DNA of 8,287 nt from an uncultured Tolumonas sp. (GTDB taxonomy: Bacteria; Pseudomonadota; Gammaproteobacteria; Enterobacterales; Aeromonadaceae): positions 1-8,287 of the forward strand of contig CAIZDF010000121.1 in assembly GCA_903931645.1 (NCBI GenBank). Direction: 5' to 3'. A model generated the notes under the pieces. The model was not told where the DNA came from and ran no database searches. It worked only from the letters and a program-made list of their open reading frames with translations. Below are positions 7,856 through 8,287 of the stretch, one piece after another. The position numbers and the translations under genes were made by a program. The stretch's first letter is position 1. The number at the start of each line of letters is the position of its first letter.

Positions 7856-8287
7856 TCAGGAATAAGCGGTCAGTGCCGTCTGCGCTTGCGGGCGGCCTGA
7901 TGATTGATAACGGGCTAAGATAATCTGCCCACGATGAAGCATTTCCGGATTACCAAATGAAGCATTGGTAATGCCAGAACTCTGTTCATTATTATTGCTC
8001 GCCACATCCTTACTACTATCGGTGTTGGCTTTAGTCATCGATTGATTAGACAAAACCCGTTGCGCTGCCATCGCAGTGGCATCGGCTTGGCTTGCAACTT
8101 TACGATCTTGATCAGATGGTTCGGCTGGAGCTAACGCAGCAGATTTAATCTGCCTCATTTTATTCAACGTTGCCTGAGGATCATTGGACACAGGGGATAC
8201 GTCAATATTCACGTGGCCACCAGTGGCATAATCTTTTCCATCCGGCCCTTTAGTCGTATCAAATGATGGCGCACTAGCATATTGCCC
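7856..8287 (-). CDS. SprA-related (CJM1_0395-type putative metalloprotease) family protein, partial
   Basis: The frame is open from the right edge to the TGA at 7856-7858, so the 5' part of the gene is outside the window; 143 residues are visible. An internal GTG at 8210-8212 can be read as a start, but conserved sequence continues upstream of it in the same frame. The diagnostic block is GPDGKDYATGGHVNID followed by VSPVSNDPQATLNKMRQI and then AALAPAEPSDQDRKVASQA. I recognise this as the signature of the SprA-related family, which databases label putative metalloprotease on weak grounds. The rest (about residues 75-143) is Ser/Asn/Gln/Ala-rich, probably disordered, ending ARYQSSGRPQAQTALTAYS. 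I see no zinc-binding HExxH in the visible part, so an enzymatic role cannot be judged here. The gene converges on tex with 7 bp between stops. Function is unknown to me. Confidence 0.8.
   Translation of the reverse strand, partial: GQYASAPSFDTTKGPDGKDYATGGHVNIDVSPVSNDPQATLNKMRQIKSAALAPAEPSDQDRKVASQADATAMAAQRVLSNQSMTKANTDSSKDVASNNNEQSSGITNASFGNPEMLHRGQIILARYQSSGRPQAQTALTAYS
7875..7896 (+). terminator. Hairpin downstream of tex (possible 3'-end structure, not a classical terminator)
   Basis: Nine consecutive pairs form between 7875-7883 (GCCGTCTGC) and 7888-7896 (GCGGGCGGC) around a GCTT loop, starting 27 nt after the tex stop. Seven pairs are Watson-Crick and two are G-U as read in the tex transcript. 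No T-run follows, so an intrinsic terminator is not supported. The element lies inside the coding sequence of the converging gene. It may stabilise or pause the tex transcript, or be a by-product of coding sequence. Confidence 0.3.

Overview
The window is a chromosomal stretch from a Gram-negative gammaproteobacterium. The evidence is close protein similarity to E. coli-type MraZ (152 aa), FtsI (588 aa), GreB (161 aa) and Tex (768 aa), plus a MurE whose last visible residues are the DNPR motif typical of meso-diaminopimelate-adding enzymes. The overall feel suggests Aeromonadales, for example a Tolumonas relative, but that assignment is a low-confidence impression and not shown by any single feature.

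Left part (1-4696, all minus strand): the start of the dcw (division and cell wall) cluster in its usual order, mraZ-rsmH-ftsL-ftsI-murE, with murE running off the left edge. The genes are packed tightly. mraZ/rsmH are 18 nt apart, rsmH/ftsL 2 nt apart, ftsL/ftsI overlap as ATGA, and ftsI/murE overlap by 17 nt. This points to one operon with translational coupling. It links septum formation (FtsL, FtsI) to peptidoglycan precursor synthesis (MurE), with a transcriptional regulator (MraZ) and a 16S rRNA methyltransferase (RsmH) at the head.

Middle (4697-5030): a 334-bp divergent control region. On the mraZ side is a good sigma70-like promoter. Its predicted start site falls at the edge of three GTGG(A/G) direct repeats with an exact 10-bp period, the signature of the MraZ autoregulatory operator. 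On the greB side is a weaker promoter candidate, with three short inverted repeats further upstream.

Right part (5031-7848, plus strand): greB and tex, 25 nt apart and probably cotranscribed. GreB rescues backtracked RNA polymerase, and Tex is a conserved RNA-binding protein linked to transcription. Converging on tex with only 7 bp between stop codons is the C-terminal part of a gene (7856 to beyond 8287, minus strand) of the SprA-related / CJM1_0395-type family. Its true start lies outside the window.

I see no mobile elements, tRNA/rRNA genes or CRISPR arrays, and no convincing sign of an undescribed system. The most useful second-look items are the MraZ operator architecture, the inverted-repeat cluster upstream of greB, the strand-asymmetric hairpin after tex, and the truncated SprA-family gene.
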